A stretch of DNA of 64,000 bases, taken from positions 70,286 to 134,285 of the forward strand of contig LUCM01008996.1 in the NCBI GenBank assembly GCA_008360955.1, written 5' to 3'. The notes under the pieces are model-generated. The model saw only the letters and a program-made list of their open reading frames with translations. It did no database searches and had not been told where the DNA came from. A program made the position numbers and the translations under genes. Source of the stretch: Fasciolopsis buskii (lineage: Eukaryota; Platyhelminthes; Trematoda; Plagiorchiida; Fasciolidae). Of this stretch, positions 27,259-38,216 are shown piece by piece (the first letter of the stretch is position 1; each line of letters opens with the position of its first letter).

Positions 27259-27308
27259 CATGACGGACTCTTCTGATCAGTTTCATATGCATAGTTTAAT
27301 AGAATCGA

Positions 27309-27575
27309 AAATAATTCACCATGTGATATCATCACTCAACTCACGATAAAGAAACCATGGAAGCACTGTACAGCTGTTTGATCCTTGTTCGGAATCATCA
27401 GCAGTGCATATGGACCGCGCCCCAACTGGGACGCGAACCCGAACAAGGACGAACGATTGTGAGTCGAACGCCTTAGCCATTACGCTACCGGGCAGGCTCT
27501 GAACGGTTTGTTTGTTCAACTTCACCACATGAGCACGTTGCACCTATCCGTCACTGATTTGCACGGTTACTGTCC
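27309..27575 (-). mobile_element. SINE family A, left arm
   Basis: Minus-strand copy of the tRNA-derived SINE. By symmetry the box A-like segment is at 27477-27487 and the box B-like segment at 27429-27439. The hammerhead-like segment is at 27363-27407 and the 3' region runs to 27309. It is identical to the right arm over the compared 228 bp. The open frame across it is the same 75-codon chance frame as in the right arm. Confidence 0.85.
27363..27407 (-). ncRNA. Degenerate hammerhead-like motif, mirror copy
   Basis: This is the exact reverse complement of 27888-27932, in the left SINE arm. It carries the same changes in the core (CAAA for GAAA), so the two copies were identical when the inverted pair formed or have been homogenised since. 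Confidence 0.58.
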
Positions 27576-27719
27576 GTTAGCTCACAGCGATCGACCCCTA
27601 CTGATAGATGACTTCTCTGCAGGTAGCCTAAGTACGACGAAGGCTTTGGGTATGACCTACAGAGCTTGATTACTTGATACATTTTAGTAGTAGGAGATCG
27701 AATGTTTACATGAAGTAAC

Positions 27720-27986
27720 GAACAGTAACCGTGCAAATCAGTGACGGATAGGTGCAACGTGCTCATGTGGTGAAGTTGAACAAACAAACCGTTCAGAGCC
27801 TGCCCGGTAGCGTAATGGCTAAGGCGTTCGACTCACAATCGTTCGTCCTTGTTCGGGTTCGCGTCCCAGTTGGGGCGCGGTCCATATGCACTGCTGATGA
27901 TTCCGAACAAGGATCAAACAGCTGTACAGTGCTTCCATGGTTTCTTTATCGTGAGTTGAGTGATGATATCACATGGTGAATTATTT
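27720..27986 (+). mobile_element. SINE family A, right arm
   Basis: The tRNA-like head has box A TAGCGTAATGG at 27808-27818 and box B GGTTCGCGTCC at 27856-27866, the internal pol III promoter layout. A hammerhead-like segment follows at 27888-27932, then a 3' body ending near ACATGGTGAATTATTT. The right arm is also bracketed by a 27-nt inverted repeat with one mismatch (27688-27714 and 27985-28011). Confidence 0.85.
27888..27932 (+). ncRNA. Degenerate hammerhead-ribozyme-like motif in SINE family A
   Basis: Stem I is GCACTG (27888-27893) with CAGTGC (27927-27932), 6 bp perfect. The core CTGATGA is at 27894-27900. Stem II is TTCC/GGAT (27901-27904 and 27911-27914) around GAACAA. The expected GAAA reads CAAA (27915-27918). 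Stem III is the very short ACA/TGT (918-920 with 923-925) with a 2-nt loop. The GTA triplet at 27924-27926 sits exactly where cleavage would occur. A short stem III in this type I topology is typical of hammerheads in retroelements. G12 changed to C and the lost closing pair of stem II predict that it is inactive. Confidence 0.6.
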
Positions 27987-29640
27987 CATGTAAACATTCA
28001 ATCTCCTACTAATAAAGAGAATCGAAAATGTACAGTTTAATTCGCGTTGACGTATGAGTGCAGATAGCAAAAATGGTCTGAATCATCGGACTCACAAACT
28101 TTAGTTTGGATGAACATGTTTCGTACACTTCCAATGAGTCGTTTTCACATAGTTAGTTATCCTTTGATAATATTGGTGAATATTTCCTTCCACATGTTTA
28201 ACGATCACTTTTACTGACGAAAACAGTGGGTGTATTGGAAACTGTTAAAGATGAAATAATAGCTTATCAACTTCGTTGATTTACCACGAAGTAGACCGAA
28301 ATGATTTGTTATCTATACCAATCATCGTACAATTGCTTCATTCTTACAAATATTTAGTAGGACTGCTTGATCAATACATCTATGCCTAATTATTATTTTT
28401 TTTCTTCAAATGATTCATGTTTGCAAACATAATTTGTGATCCTCTTGGGGTTTAAATTCGAGGTTTTTTCGAGTTCCTTCAATTACCCCGCATTCGGTTC
28501 TTGATAGCTGAACCGAATGAGTTTGTGGGAGAGCGAGTGAATGATGAACCAATTATGGTTAAATTCGGTTTCAAAGCTAATTTTTATAACATTTGACTCA
28601 GTTACATATATGGTTTATAATTTTGTGCCTGAATCTCACCAACTGGTACTTGTTATTCAAGTGTACAAATAAAAATGCGGGAATTAGCAATTTAATATAA
28701 ATCGTTAGGCTAGCGATGTAGAATTTGGTTCAGTCACAATCGCCAGTTCTGCTAGAAAAATTCAGTGATGTCCTATAGACCGGATCCCAGGAGCGATTAG
28801 TGAACCGGTCCTAATATGGTCTTGTGTACAACATTTGTTTCATTCTATGCCCAAATTCTATCTTCGTTGATTTGACTAGTTGTTCTTCTGCCTCCTGAAT
28901 ATCACTTTGTTGGTTGACATCTTTTCCAAATCAATAATTTGTCCAACAGTAACTTTCTGGTCTGTTGTTTGATTTTTCCCGCGGGAACACGCGTAAGTGT
29001 GTTATGCACGAATGAATAATGCGTGTTCGACGACGCGTGACTGAGTACCATAACACTGATCATCCATGTTATTATCCAAGTCAATGATAGAGACAACTAA
29101 CGAGATCGTACGTGTTACGTATGAAGAACATTTCTTCTCGTATCAATCATAGTATGCAAAACAGATCGTGATAGGATGAATTTTGTAGTACGCCAATTCA
29201 ACTTCATGCTGTTTCAAAATATCGTGTTTTCACTAAACCGGGCGGGACCGAAATTTGGCCCCTAGAATCAACATTTCAAGGGATAGGTTAGAGATTTGAA
29301 AAATAAAATGAAATCTTTTGTCTATAGTCTTTCGGAAACTATGGTTGCATTCCTTGAACACTGGAGTAAAGATATAGAAAACTTGGTCTATTTTTAACGA
29401 CATTATCGAGATTGATTCGTTCCTTTATATCTTCACAAGAGAAGTTACACAATTAATGGAAGCATTTCGCTTAACGGTTGAACTAACGGCACCCATTCCC
29501 AGTTTCTCAATCAGTAAAACATAAAATTGTGCAGCGCGAGTTAGCCTTTAGCTTAACTGTGCCTAGGAATGTGCGTCTAAGGACAGTCTTGTTCCGTGTC
29601 AGAGTATTCGGAATACATCAGTAAACCGGCTGTTCTAGTT

Positions 29641-29750
29641 CGAAACATCTCGATAAGCGTTGGTGATCAGACGAGTATCGTCACGGGTTCGATTTTTCCG
29701 TCCGTCGGTCACTGTCCTATTAGCCAACCTGTTAGTGGCACCCGCCTCTT
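29641..29750 (+). repeat. Possible third tRNA-like SINE family, copy 1
   Basis: GATAAGCGTTGGTGATCAG followed by CACGGGTTCGATTTTTCC, a box B-like segment, then CCGTCCGTCGGTCACTGTCCT. A similar order of blocks occurs at 52383-52480. Similarity is patchy and was judged by eye. Confidence 0.3.
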
Positions 29751-30013
29751 TTCCAGAATATAGCCCAAGTATAATAAAATAAGTTGTAACCGAGTTGAAA
29801 TAGATTATTTAGTCTCCAAATGTCGTGTATTTGCGGAAGTAGACTTGGAATCTACAAATCACAAAATCGTTTACCAAACAAGAGTGTTTGTTTGCATTCC
29901 CGCGTATAAAACAATATAATATGAGAGCATGCAGGTATAAACTATCTGAAAGTGATTCATTGGTAAAAACAATTTTTGAGAAATGCGGTCATTTTTTATT
30001 TTAATTTAGGCGA

Positions 30014-30274
30014 ATATCTCTTCATTTTTTATTGTGAATGATATAATATTAATAACACAGCGTTGTTGGTAGATGTAATGCGCCAACGTTTCGACTACCG
30101 TGGGTAGTCTTTCTNAGAAAGACTACCCACGGTAGTCGAAACGTTGGCGCATTACATCTACCAACAACGCTGTGTTATTAATATTATATCATTCACAATA
30201 AAAAAACCAATACATGGCGCATCGATTTTTCGATACACTCCTTACGTCGTTTGGTCCGGATATCTCTTCATTTT
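30014..30274. mobile_element. Palindromic copy of repeat family P with a 15-bp direct repeat
   Basis: The left arm (about 30025-30114) and right arm (about 30116-30207) are reverse complements of each other, meeting at the single undetermined base N at 30115. The right arm continues with the hairpin part of family P to about 30259. The direct repeat ATATCTCTTCATTTT lies at 30014-30028 and 30260-30274, which looks like a target-site duplication. The N marks an assembly gap or ambiguous base at the exact centre, so the true central sequence is unknown. Confidence 0.75.
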
Positions 30275-30275
30275 A

Positions 30276-30278
<3 letters not shown>

Positions 30279-30315
<37 letters not shown>
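30279..30315 (+). repeat. (AT)n microsatellite
   Basis: 37 bp of AT repeat directly after the 15-bp direct repeat of the family P palindrome, so insertion occurred beside an AT run. Confidence 0.95.
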
Positions 30316-30316
<1 letters not shown>

Positions 30317-31934
30317 TGGGTTCGGCTGGTACCAAGATGATGTTTTCATTCCTAAAAAGAAAGGAATTTAATATGTGATACCTAAAAATAATGAGAAGTT
30401 GTGCTCTTTATTTGAAAAGATCTGTTAATCACATGATTGCTCATACGTCATAAATTATATATAATTAAGCTATGCACTTGTTTTCTACTATTCTACCAAT
30501 AATGTCTCTTGTTTTCTGAGAGACGAATTGCAATATGGATGTGTGAAATTAGTTGATGGTTAATCACGGAAGCGTAGTGATCTATTAAAATAGATCCATC
30601 CGCCTCATTCGTGTACATGAGTAATCGTGATCCGATGACGAATTCTAAAGCAATTCAGTCGTTTGAAGTCGCATTCCTGTTATGAGTTGATGGGACACAG
30701 ATCCACTACAATTCGAACATAATAATAACTAAAACGAGTTAGTTTTGAAAACCAGTCTCAGAAAGAAAGAAATATGACCTAATTATCTAATTTCAGTCTT
30801 GACTAATCATTGGGACACAACACTGCTCTTGGTTACTCTGTGCACACTCGATTAGAGTGTATGTAACACTGAAACACCCCTATTTGGATTTAGGAATATT
30901 TATTCGATCTAAAGATCAATTTAGACAATCACCAGTCGGGAAGAGACACAGAGATGGAAAGAAAATTATGGGCAACATCGTCATAAAATGATTTTTCAAT
31001 TATGCATCTATATATTTGCTTTTGTCTTGATTGACCTCGACAGATTGTATACACATTTTTCAGATCTGAAGTGTTTTCGGCCAGACAGAGATAGAGTACG
31101 GAAATCCCGTATCCTTCTTTAGACGAACCGTTGAATCACATCGATCGAACCGATTCGAAATTCCACATGCTCATGATCAACTAATTACAGTCTATTCTCT
31201 CATCTATCCCCTCTTGCTCACCTTTCGTCTCGGGGCCACCAACAGCCTTGCTTTTGCCCTACCCTACCCTACTCTATCCAGCCCTCACCCCCCCTCATCC
31301 GCGCATCATTTCCTCGTGTCGAATAGATTATTCTATTCCCCACCGTTGGCATATTTTTTTTACGACCTTCCAAAATGTAGGGATCAGACACAAACAGCCC
31401 TGGGGATGAGTTTTAACCTGGGATAAGACACAAAAATTGCATGTCGGATTTGATTCCCCCAACCCACACCTTCGGTTCGTCCAAAGAGTCAGTCAATTAT
31501 CGAACTTAATGAAGCGTTACAATTGAACCGGTGATGATATTTTCGTTCGAATAGGCATGCGACAGAGGACACATGATGTGACTTTCAGAATGATATATGG
31601 ATATCGGGAGAAAAAGATAAACAAAACGATACATAAACACCTAGTTGTAGGCGGATAGGAAGTAGTAGTTGGAATGATGGTCGCGATATTTTCACTGAAC
31701 TAGGTGACATAATCCATGAGATTCGCAGCTGCTTTATGTCACATGAATATGTCGCTTTTACTTTTCTCAGTTCTACGCTCATCTCTGGGTGAGTGAGGAT
31801 GCGAACGTTCAGATGTTGAATCATGAATATTTTCCCATTCGATTCACTCCAAACTATGTGTAGCAACCGAATTTAGTTGTTCACAGTAGTCAGATAATAA
31901 CTTCCAAATTAATTTATTTAGGTTTCGTTCTCAG

Positions 31935-31980
31935 TCGTTGTTGCTGATGTTGTTTGTTGTCGTTGTTGTTGTTGTTGTTT

Positions 31981-32020
<40 letters not shown>

Positions 32021-32405
32021 TAGTAGTAGTAGTAGTAGTATTGGTGGTATTAGTAGCAGCTATTGTTGTTGTTGTTTGTTGTTTGTAGTAGTAGTAGTTG
32101 TTGCTGTTTGTATTAGTAGTTGTTGTTTATTGTTGTTATTTGTTCTTGTGGTGACAGTAGTAGTTGTTGTTTGTAGTGGTGTTAGTAGTAGTAGTTGTTG
32201 CTGTTTGTATTAGTAGTTGTTGTTTATTGTTGTTATTTGTTCTTGTGGTGACAGTAGTAGTTGTTGTTTGTAGTAGTGTTAGTAGTAGTAGTTGTTGTTG
32301 TTTGTAGTGGCAGTAGTAGTGGCGGTTGTTGCTGTTTGTTGTTGTTGTTGTCGTCGTCGTCGTCGTTGGTTGTTGTTGTTGTTGTTCCTATTGCTGCTAC
32401 CGCTG
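31935..32405 (+). repeat. Compound trinucleotide array (GTT/GTA/GTC)
   Basis: About 470 bp of mixed GTT, GTA, GCT and GTC units. Inside it a 97-bp block is tandemly duplicated (32087-32183 and 32184-32280), marked by TTGCTGTTTGTATTAGTAG and CTTGTGGTGACAGTAG, with a partial third copy after it. Open frames on both strands through it are translations of the repeat and not genes. Confidence 0.92.
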
Positions 32406-33675
32406 TGGTCGTCTGTTTATATGTTCCGAAGAAGAAAGAGAATGGAGGAGGAAAATGAACGGCAGAATGCGCCGGTGGTGAGTCATTACTAATGTCAGTA
32501 GTAGTGTTACAATTACTGAGATAAAACGTATTACTAAACGGGGCTAGTCTGACGCATATCATCAGCATCCGCGTTTGTTCACCGACAAAAATAATTCGAG
32601 TGCATTTAGATATGAAGTTTAAATCTGTTGGCACGCCCAGTAAAACTAATCGTGCGAGTTACGCCAGTCGTGATAAGACTACTCGGCTGGTGATCGGATG
32701 AAAGAACACCGGAAATTTGACTCCACAAAGAGAATGTGGCTACCGCCGCTGAGATTCCATGAAGGTCGCGACCAAGCCAAATGGCCCCATTTGTATGGAT
32801 AAACACATACACACACACACACACACACAAATATGCATACGTGCAATGATAGGCATCGACACTGGCGTTTCTGCAGAAATTCTGTCTGACCTCCGTGGAC
32901 CGTACTACAGAACCAATTTATCATTTGTCTGTACTACGTCTGATTTCCCCTGTTAATCCCAAGCAAGCGGGTAATTCGTCTCCTGGCCGACAAGAATATC
33001 ACGCAATCGAGGTCACGTACTGGACGTGCTATCCTCTGGTTAATCAAACATGGAATGACCTGGTTTTATTTGTTTTGTTCTAACTAGTCCCCTCCGCATT
33101 TCGGCGTGTTTTAACTATTCCATTCCTCTGATCTGTCGGTTCCGCATTGACAAATCGGTTGAAATTTCTGTTAGACACGCGATGTTCCCATTCACAGGTC
33201 ACGTCTTTTTGTCCATTTCTTAGCGAATATCTGCCAACTTCAAACTTCGACTGATATCATGAGGCCCCTCATTGACTGCTTACCCTGACATTTACCGATT
33301 CCATTTTTTATCGGTATTCCCTCTCTATCCTGTAATATTTCACAATGAAACTTCAGTCTGCCGAACGTCAACAAACTGGCATCAATCGGATAGTTGTCTT
33401 GATTTAACCCCTTGTTCCCAAGACAACATGCTACTTGCAGAATTTTTGAAATGTAACAAACAGAAAGAAATAGAAAATTTAAAGATTGGACATTAATTTT
33501 TGCGTCTAAAAGTTCATTCTTATGGCTGAAACCGAACCAGCGAATTTCTGTTTATAGAGAAGTTTGTCTTTTGACTCAGCGTGGAATTCCGGCCGAACGG
33601 TGAGCCGTGATACGTGCAAAACAAAGAGCAAATTTTACGCATATCCCTTAACTGAAAGTCACATATGCATGCAAG

Positions 33676-33770
33676 CATACATACATACATACATACATAC
33701 ATACATACATACATACATACATACATACATACATACATACATACATACATACATACATACATACATACAT
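33676..33770 (+). repeat. (CATA)n microsatellite
   Basis: About 24 near-perfect CATA units. The overlapping open frames on both strands arise because a 4-bp repeat without stop triplets stays open. Confidence 0.97.
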
Positions 33771-35740
33771 GCACACACTTGTTTCATGGTAACAATGCAT
33801 GAGGATTAAGGTTCAGTTTACTTATCGGAAATTAACAAGCCAAAAAATCGTCCCGAACTCCGACCAGGTTTTCGTATTACAACTGCGTCATCTAAGATTT
33901 ACAAGGGAATAAGGAGAATTCAGAAAATTGCCGATTCCCTGTCCGGCACAAGAAACGATATGCCCAGAGCATTATTATTCAAGTAATAACAATGTGCGCG
34001 ACGGAAAACCGATTTAGTTTTCTGTGTCAGTTTTTTGTCTGTTGTCCTGCTTTTTTTCTGGTTTTCATCCAGCTGCTTAGTTCACTATTAGATAAGGGAT
34101 GACATCTGTGCTTATGCGTGTGTATGTCCACTGAATCCAATTACGCAGCTTCGCACATTAGATCGCGAGACTGATGCACGCAGACCACATCGATGATTGA
34201 CTGCCCTGAGTTTGGATTGTGCAAGACTGACCCAGTTTTTAGACATTTTCTAAATCCGTGAGTACACCTGTATATTTAACTAGCGTGTGAAAGCGATTGT
34301 CAGCCAGGGTGGTGTGACCATCGCGTCGGCTTGTGCAATTTCGTCGATGAGCCAGGTGAACGACGGTTATCGCGTTCGTACCCACGCAAACCAACAGGTA
34401 TTTAGAGACGAACAAACAACCATAGTGAATGACATTATCGCGATCCCTGGCCTTTCCTTCTGTGTACGTGTATGGATTTGTAAAATGCACGCAAAAGGTG
34501 CTCATAATTGCCAGTCGATAATCGACCGCCTGAGTAGTGGGATAATTGTATGAAATGTTGGGCCTACCGACTGTTAACTTACGGCTCCACGCCATGCTAA
34601 ATCGGCTTAGCTATCATGGTTGTAATAATATCGATACTGGTTCCGCGATTAAATTGCTTCCGATCTAATAGAAATCAGGACAAAAAAGGCTGATTGCATG
34701 CCGTTTTTCTGATTTCGGTAGTCATGGCAACGTCAAGGTGAACGTGCAGACGCTGCAAAATCATTTATCGGCTGGGTTGATCCTAACAAATTCTACTTTA
34801 CAATAACTCATAGTCTGCTCTTTTGGTTCAAACGGTGTCCTTCCCCCTAAATGTTCAGTATCTGTATGGGGGAATATGGATACATCTTCTTCCTTTCCAA
34901 AAGGATGAAAAACCATCGTGGCGTCATGATCCTAGACGGCGTTAAATGGTCATCTGAACAGTAGAACATAGGTGAACTCTTAGCCACTGTCATTCCCGAC
35001 TCATTATTGCAATTGATGCTATTCTTTTCGCCATATAGCGCTGTTCGTTGATCTTGTGACATTCAATTACTTATGGTTCCATTAACTGACATCTCCAAGC
35101 GGCTAGTCACTTACGCGGATAGCCTGAGTCGAACAGACGAATGGTGTGTCTAGCAGCTACTTAGTACTCACATTGAATAAGGTATTGTGTTTAGGGTTAG
35201 GATTACTGCTGTCACTCATGTTATACCAATCGGTGATGATGAATTTTTCGATCGCAACAGTGTTCATATGATTTGATAGTCAAGCGTTCAAAGACAATAA
35301 GGACTGATCGACGGAGACGGATACGGACTAATCAGGATAAAAGTTCTTTGAAAAAATAAATCTAATTCAACCGCACACGAAAGCACGACTCCGACTAATG
35401 GTCATCTTACCTGAAAGTTAGCTGATGTCCTTCGGATTTCACGGATCTGGTCGACTGGTTAGACCTCGTTCAGGATTGTTTCAAGTTCATAGGCATGATG
35501 ACAATAATGGTGACAGGAAAGCAGATTCCGAGAAGTAAATATGTAGTCCTCATTGTTTTGCTCGTGTGTATGTGTAGTTGTGAATGCGCTTATTTGCTTA
35601 TGCAGAGATGTAGATGGCTTTCCAAGTCTGCAAACATATGTGAACGCAGTCACAGGAACACAGGAACAACGGCACACACAATTGTGGACAAACAAAAATA
35701 AAGATCCTTATATAAGACCAAGTGGATGGCTCCGTTGCAG

Positions 35741-35758
35741 GTGTTGTTGTTGTTGTTA

Positions 35759-35791
<33 letters not shown>
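35741..35791 (+). repeat. (GTT)n microsatellite
   Basis: 51 bp of GTT units with an ATT and an ATG interruption. Confidence 0.92.
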
Positions 35792-36141
35792 GTCCTATTT
35801 AATCGGCGCATCTGTGTTACTGAAGTGTTGTGCTGACATGATAGTGGTAATATCTCTTCAAGGTACACTGTAAATTTAGACACTTGATTGTGATGAAAGT
35901 GATTTATTTGACGGTCACCGTTGCGGGGATGACGGAATGACGAAACTGATGATGACGGTGGTGATGAGGAGGATGATCATGATGATGTTGAGTATTGCGT
36001 TGATTTTGTTTCGTTTGTGACTGAGTCCGGTCCAAGATGACTGTATGCATGTAGAATTCCGCTTGTGCGCGTCAGTACGTGCCCCTGTATTTGTGTGTAT
36101 GCATGTATCCACGCTTGCCTGTATATGTATATATGTATGTG

Positions 36142-36142
<1 letters not shown>

Positions 36143-36162
<20 letters not shown>
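36143..36162 (+). repeat. (AT)n microsatellite
   Basis: 20 bp of AT repeat within a wider GTAT-rich tract (about 36120-36205). Confidence 0.88.
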
Positions 36163-36172
<10 letters not shown>

Positions 36173-38127
36173 TTGTACGTATATAAGTACGTATGTATGT
36201 ACGCATATGGCGATTCTGGGTAGGTCCAAACGAAATCGACTCCACCCTGTCCTGAAACTGGATCATGCTCGTCAAGTGGAACTTGTGAGTTAACGAACTG
36301 GAATGAGCGTAAAAAAAAAGTTACCACAACTCATCCCCCAATGACCACCGTCAGTCACACTTACGGGGTTGTTGTTGTTTTTTTTTGTACCACACGATTC
36401 TGGTTACTGGACTGACCTTAAATAGTGTCGATCCTCAAATCTGAGTTCACATGCCAGTTGTGGCACCGATGCGAGATTACACCTCGGTTGTGATACGCAG
36501 GCCAGACTCGAGGGACGATAATTCTGCCAGTAAATCACGGGAACCCGTAATCAACGATAGTTCTCGTTTTAGGACAGAACACATTTGACACTGTCCGTTC
36601 AAACGTGCAAGCCGAATAAGAAGTAAATATTACACGGAAATATACATATGATTGAAGTAAGTCATCAGTATGGCTGAATGTTTACACGGAACATTGAGAA
36701 AGATTATATTTGGAAAAAGTAGCATGTCAGAATGACTGAATCATTTTTTTAAAATTGACTTACAAATTAAATGGAAATTGTTTATTAGAAATATATATAT
36801 ATACATGTATAAGATAGCAACCACTGTTTAATGTGCCCAACTTTTCTAATCCGAAAACAACATAGACCCATATGAGATGATTGTGACAGAAATTGAGAAA
36901 ATATGCAGGAATTAATATTTATCCAAAAAAGATTTCGTTTTCGGTGATAATCACGTGAAGTTTTGGCTGTCAAGGGATTCGACTGAAAAAAGTGTTTTGG
37001 GAAAAGTCATCTTACGGGAAACTTTACCGACAATCCCATGCATAAAGTGTCACAATGTACACGACATTTTCAATACGTGCTGTTGCTTATAACAAAAGTA
37101 ATCGAATTTTGTTCACGGTCAACCATACAAACGGAACGCATCAATGTTATCAAAAAAATACCAATAATAAATATTCACATGCACACATTCTTTTTCTTCC
37201 GAGTGAGAAATATTCGCAAATTTTTACTCACATTTTCAAGGATGTGTGGTCCAATAATCGAAAGTGGCGATTTAGTTCATAGAGCAATTTGCCCAATAAG
37301 AGAGACAGTTTAGTGATCGACGCATTTAACAGAATTCTCGAAGTAGGAATGATTGGTTAATAGCGAATGGGGAAGATGATGCGTATGAAAGTGAATCCGA
37401 TCACGGAGTACACGTTCACCTAGCACGAATTTTATCAGCGGCCTTGCTCGCAATAAATACTTTCACACAAGGAAACGCACACACGAAGACAAATCATGCC
37501 GAATCGTTTAACAAAATTAACCGTTCAAGTTCTTTCATTGATTTAGTGTTATGAATTTTTCCCACAAGTTGTGAAATATTCGCATATATTTTGTTTTGTA
37601 TTTTACATTTATCGATGTGTTTTTCCTGTTTTCGGATGTATTTACAGGCTAACTGTTACGTGTGTCTTTTGAAAAAAAATGCTGTCTGTAAATCAATGTG
37701 TTTCAAATTCAGTCCTAATATTTGACATTTCGGTGAATATGGCGAATACAAGTGTACGAACGTCCTTTTTGTACAATAATTGGCAGAGATTTTTACTAGA
37801 TGAAGTGTGTATCTTAGACACTTGTACTGTGTAGGTCATGTGCCGTGTCTAGCCAGCAGCTGACACAACCCATCGGAATGAGAAATAAAACATCGTCATT
37901 ATCACTTTTTCAAAGTATCAATATCGAATCAACTGTACCACACTTTCTTGGACCCTGAAATTCATACTAAAGACGTACCACCTTAGAAGACTATCGTCCT
38001 TTATTTATGTACGAAACCAAAACGAGTCACGTGCTAGTCCTATTGTTGTCGCTTGTGTGTTCTCTCCGATTTTCTCGCTATACTAATTTCACTTTATGAA
38101 CATGATCCATCGTAAGGAAACAAACGA

Positions 38128-38128
<1 letters not shown>

Positions 38129-38211
<83 letters not shown>
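38129..38211 (+). repeat. (AT)n microsatellite, about 83 bp
   Basis: Longest pure AT run of the window, about 1.1 kb upstream of the first recognised BCL11-like exon. It is self-complementary. Confidence 0.97.

Positions 38212-38216
<5 letters not shown>

Larger units (their letters stand above)
27301..28029. mobile_element. Foldback (inverted-pair) SINE insertion flanked by a 12-bp direct repeat
   Basis: Two copies of one tRNA-derived SINE lie head to head in opposite orientation: left arm 27309-27575 (SINE on minus), right arm 27720-27986 (SINE on plus), symmetric about 27647.5. The 228-bp stretch I compared base by base (27316-27543 against 27752-27979) is identical after reverse complementing. 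About 144 bp of non-homologous spacer separates the arms. The whole structure is bounded by the direct repeat AGAATCGAAAAT at 27301-27312 and 28018-28029, which looks like a target-site duplication and suggests it inserted as one unit. Confidence 0.85.

Noticed and set aside
27752..27979. Duplicate 75-codon protein genes on opposite strands
   Set aside because: Both frames are the same translation of the SINE family A inverted arms. The nucleotide identity is due to the repeat, and the frame crosses tRNA boxes and the hammerhead segment.
31256..31276. Interstitial telomere-like CCCTA repeats
   Set aside because: Only about three units, with a 5-bp period instead of the TTAGGG hexamer of flatworm telomeres.
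31938..32213. Val/Ser-rich protein frame and its antisense counterparts
   Set aside because: Translations of the trinucleotide array.
33520..33809. Paired open frames of repeated CMYV/IHTY on both strands
   Set aside because: Translations of the CATA microsatellite.
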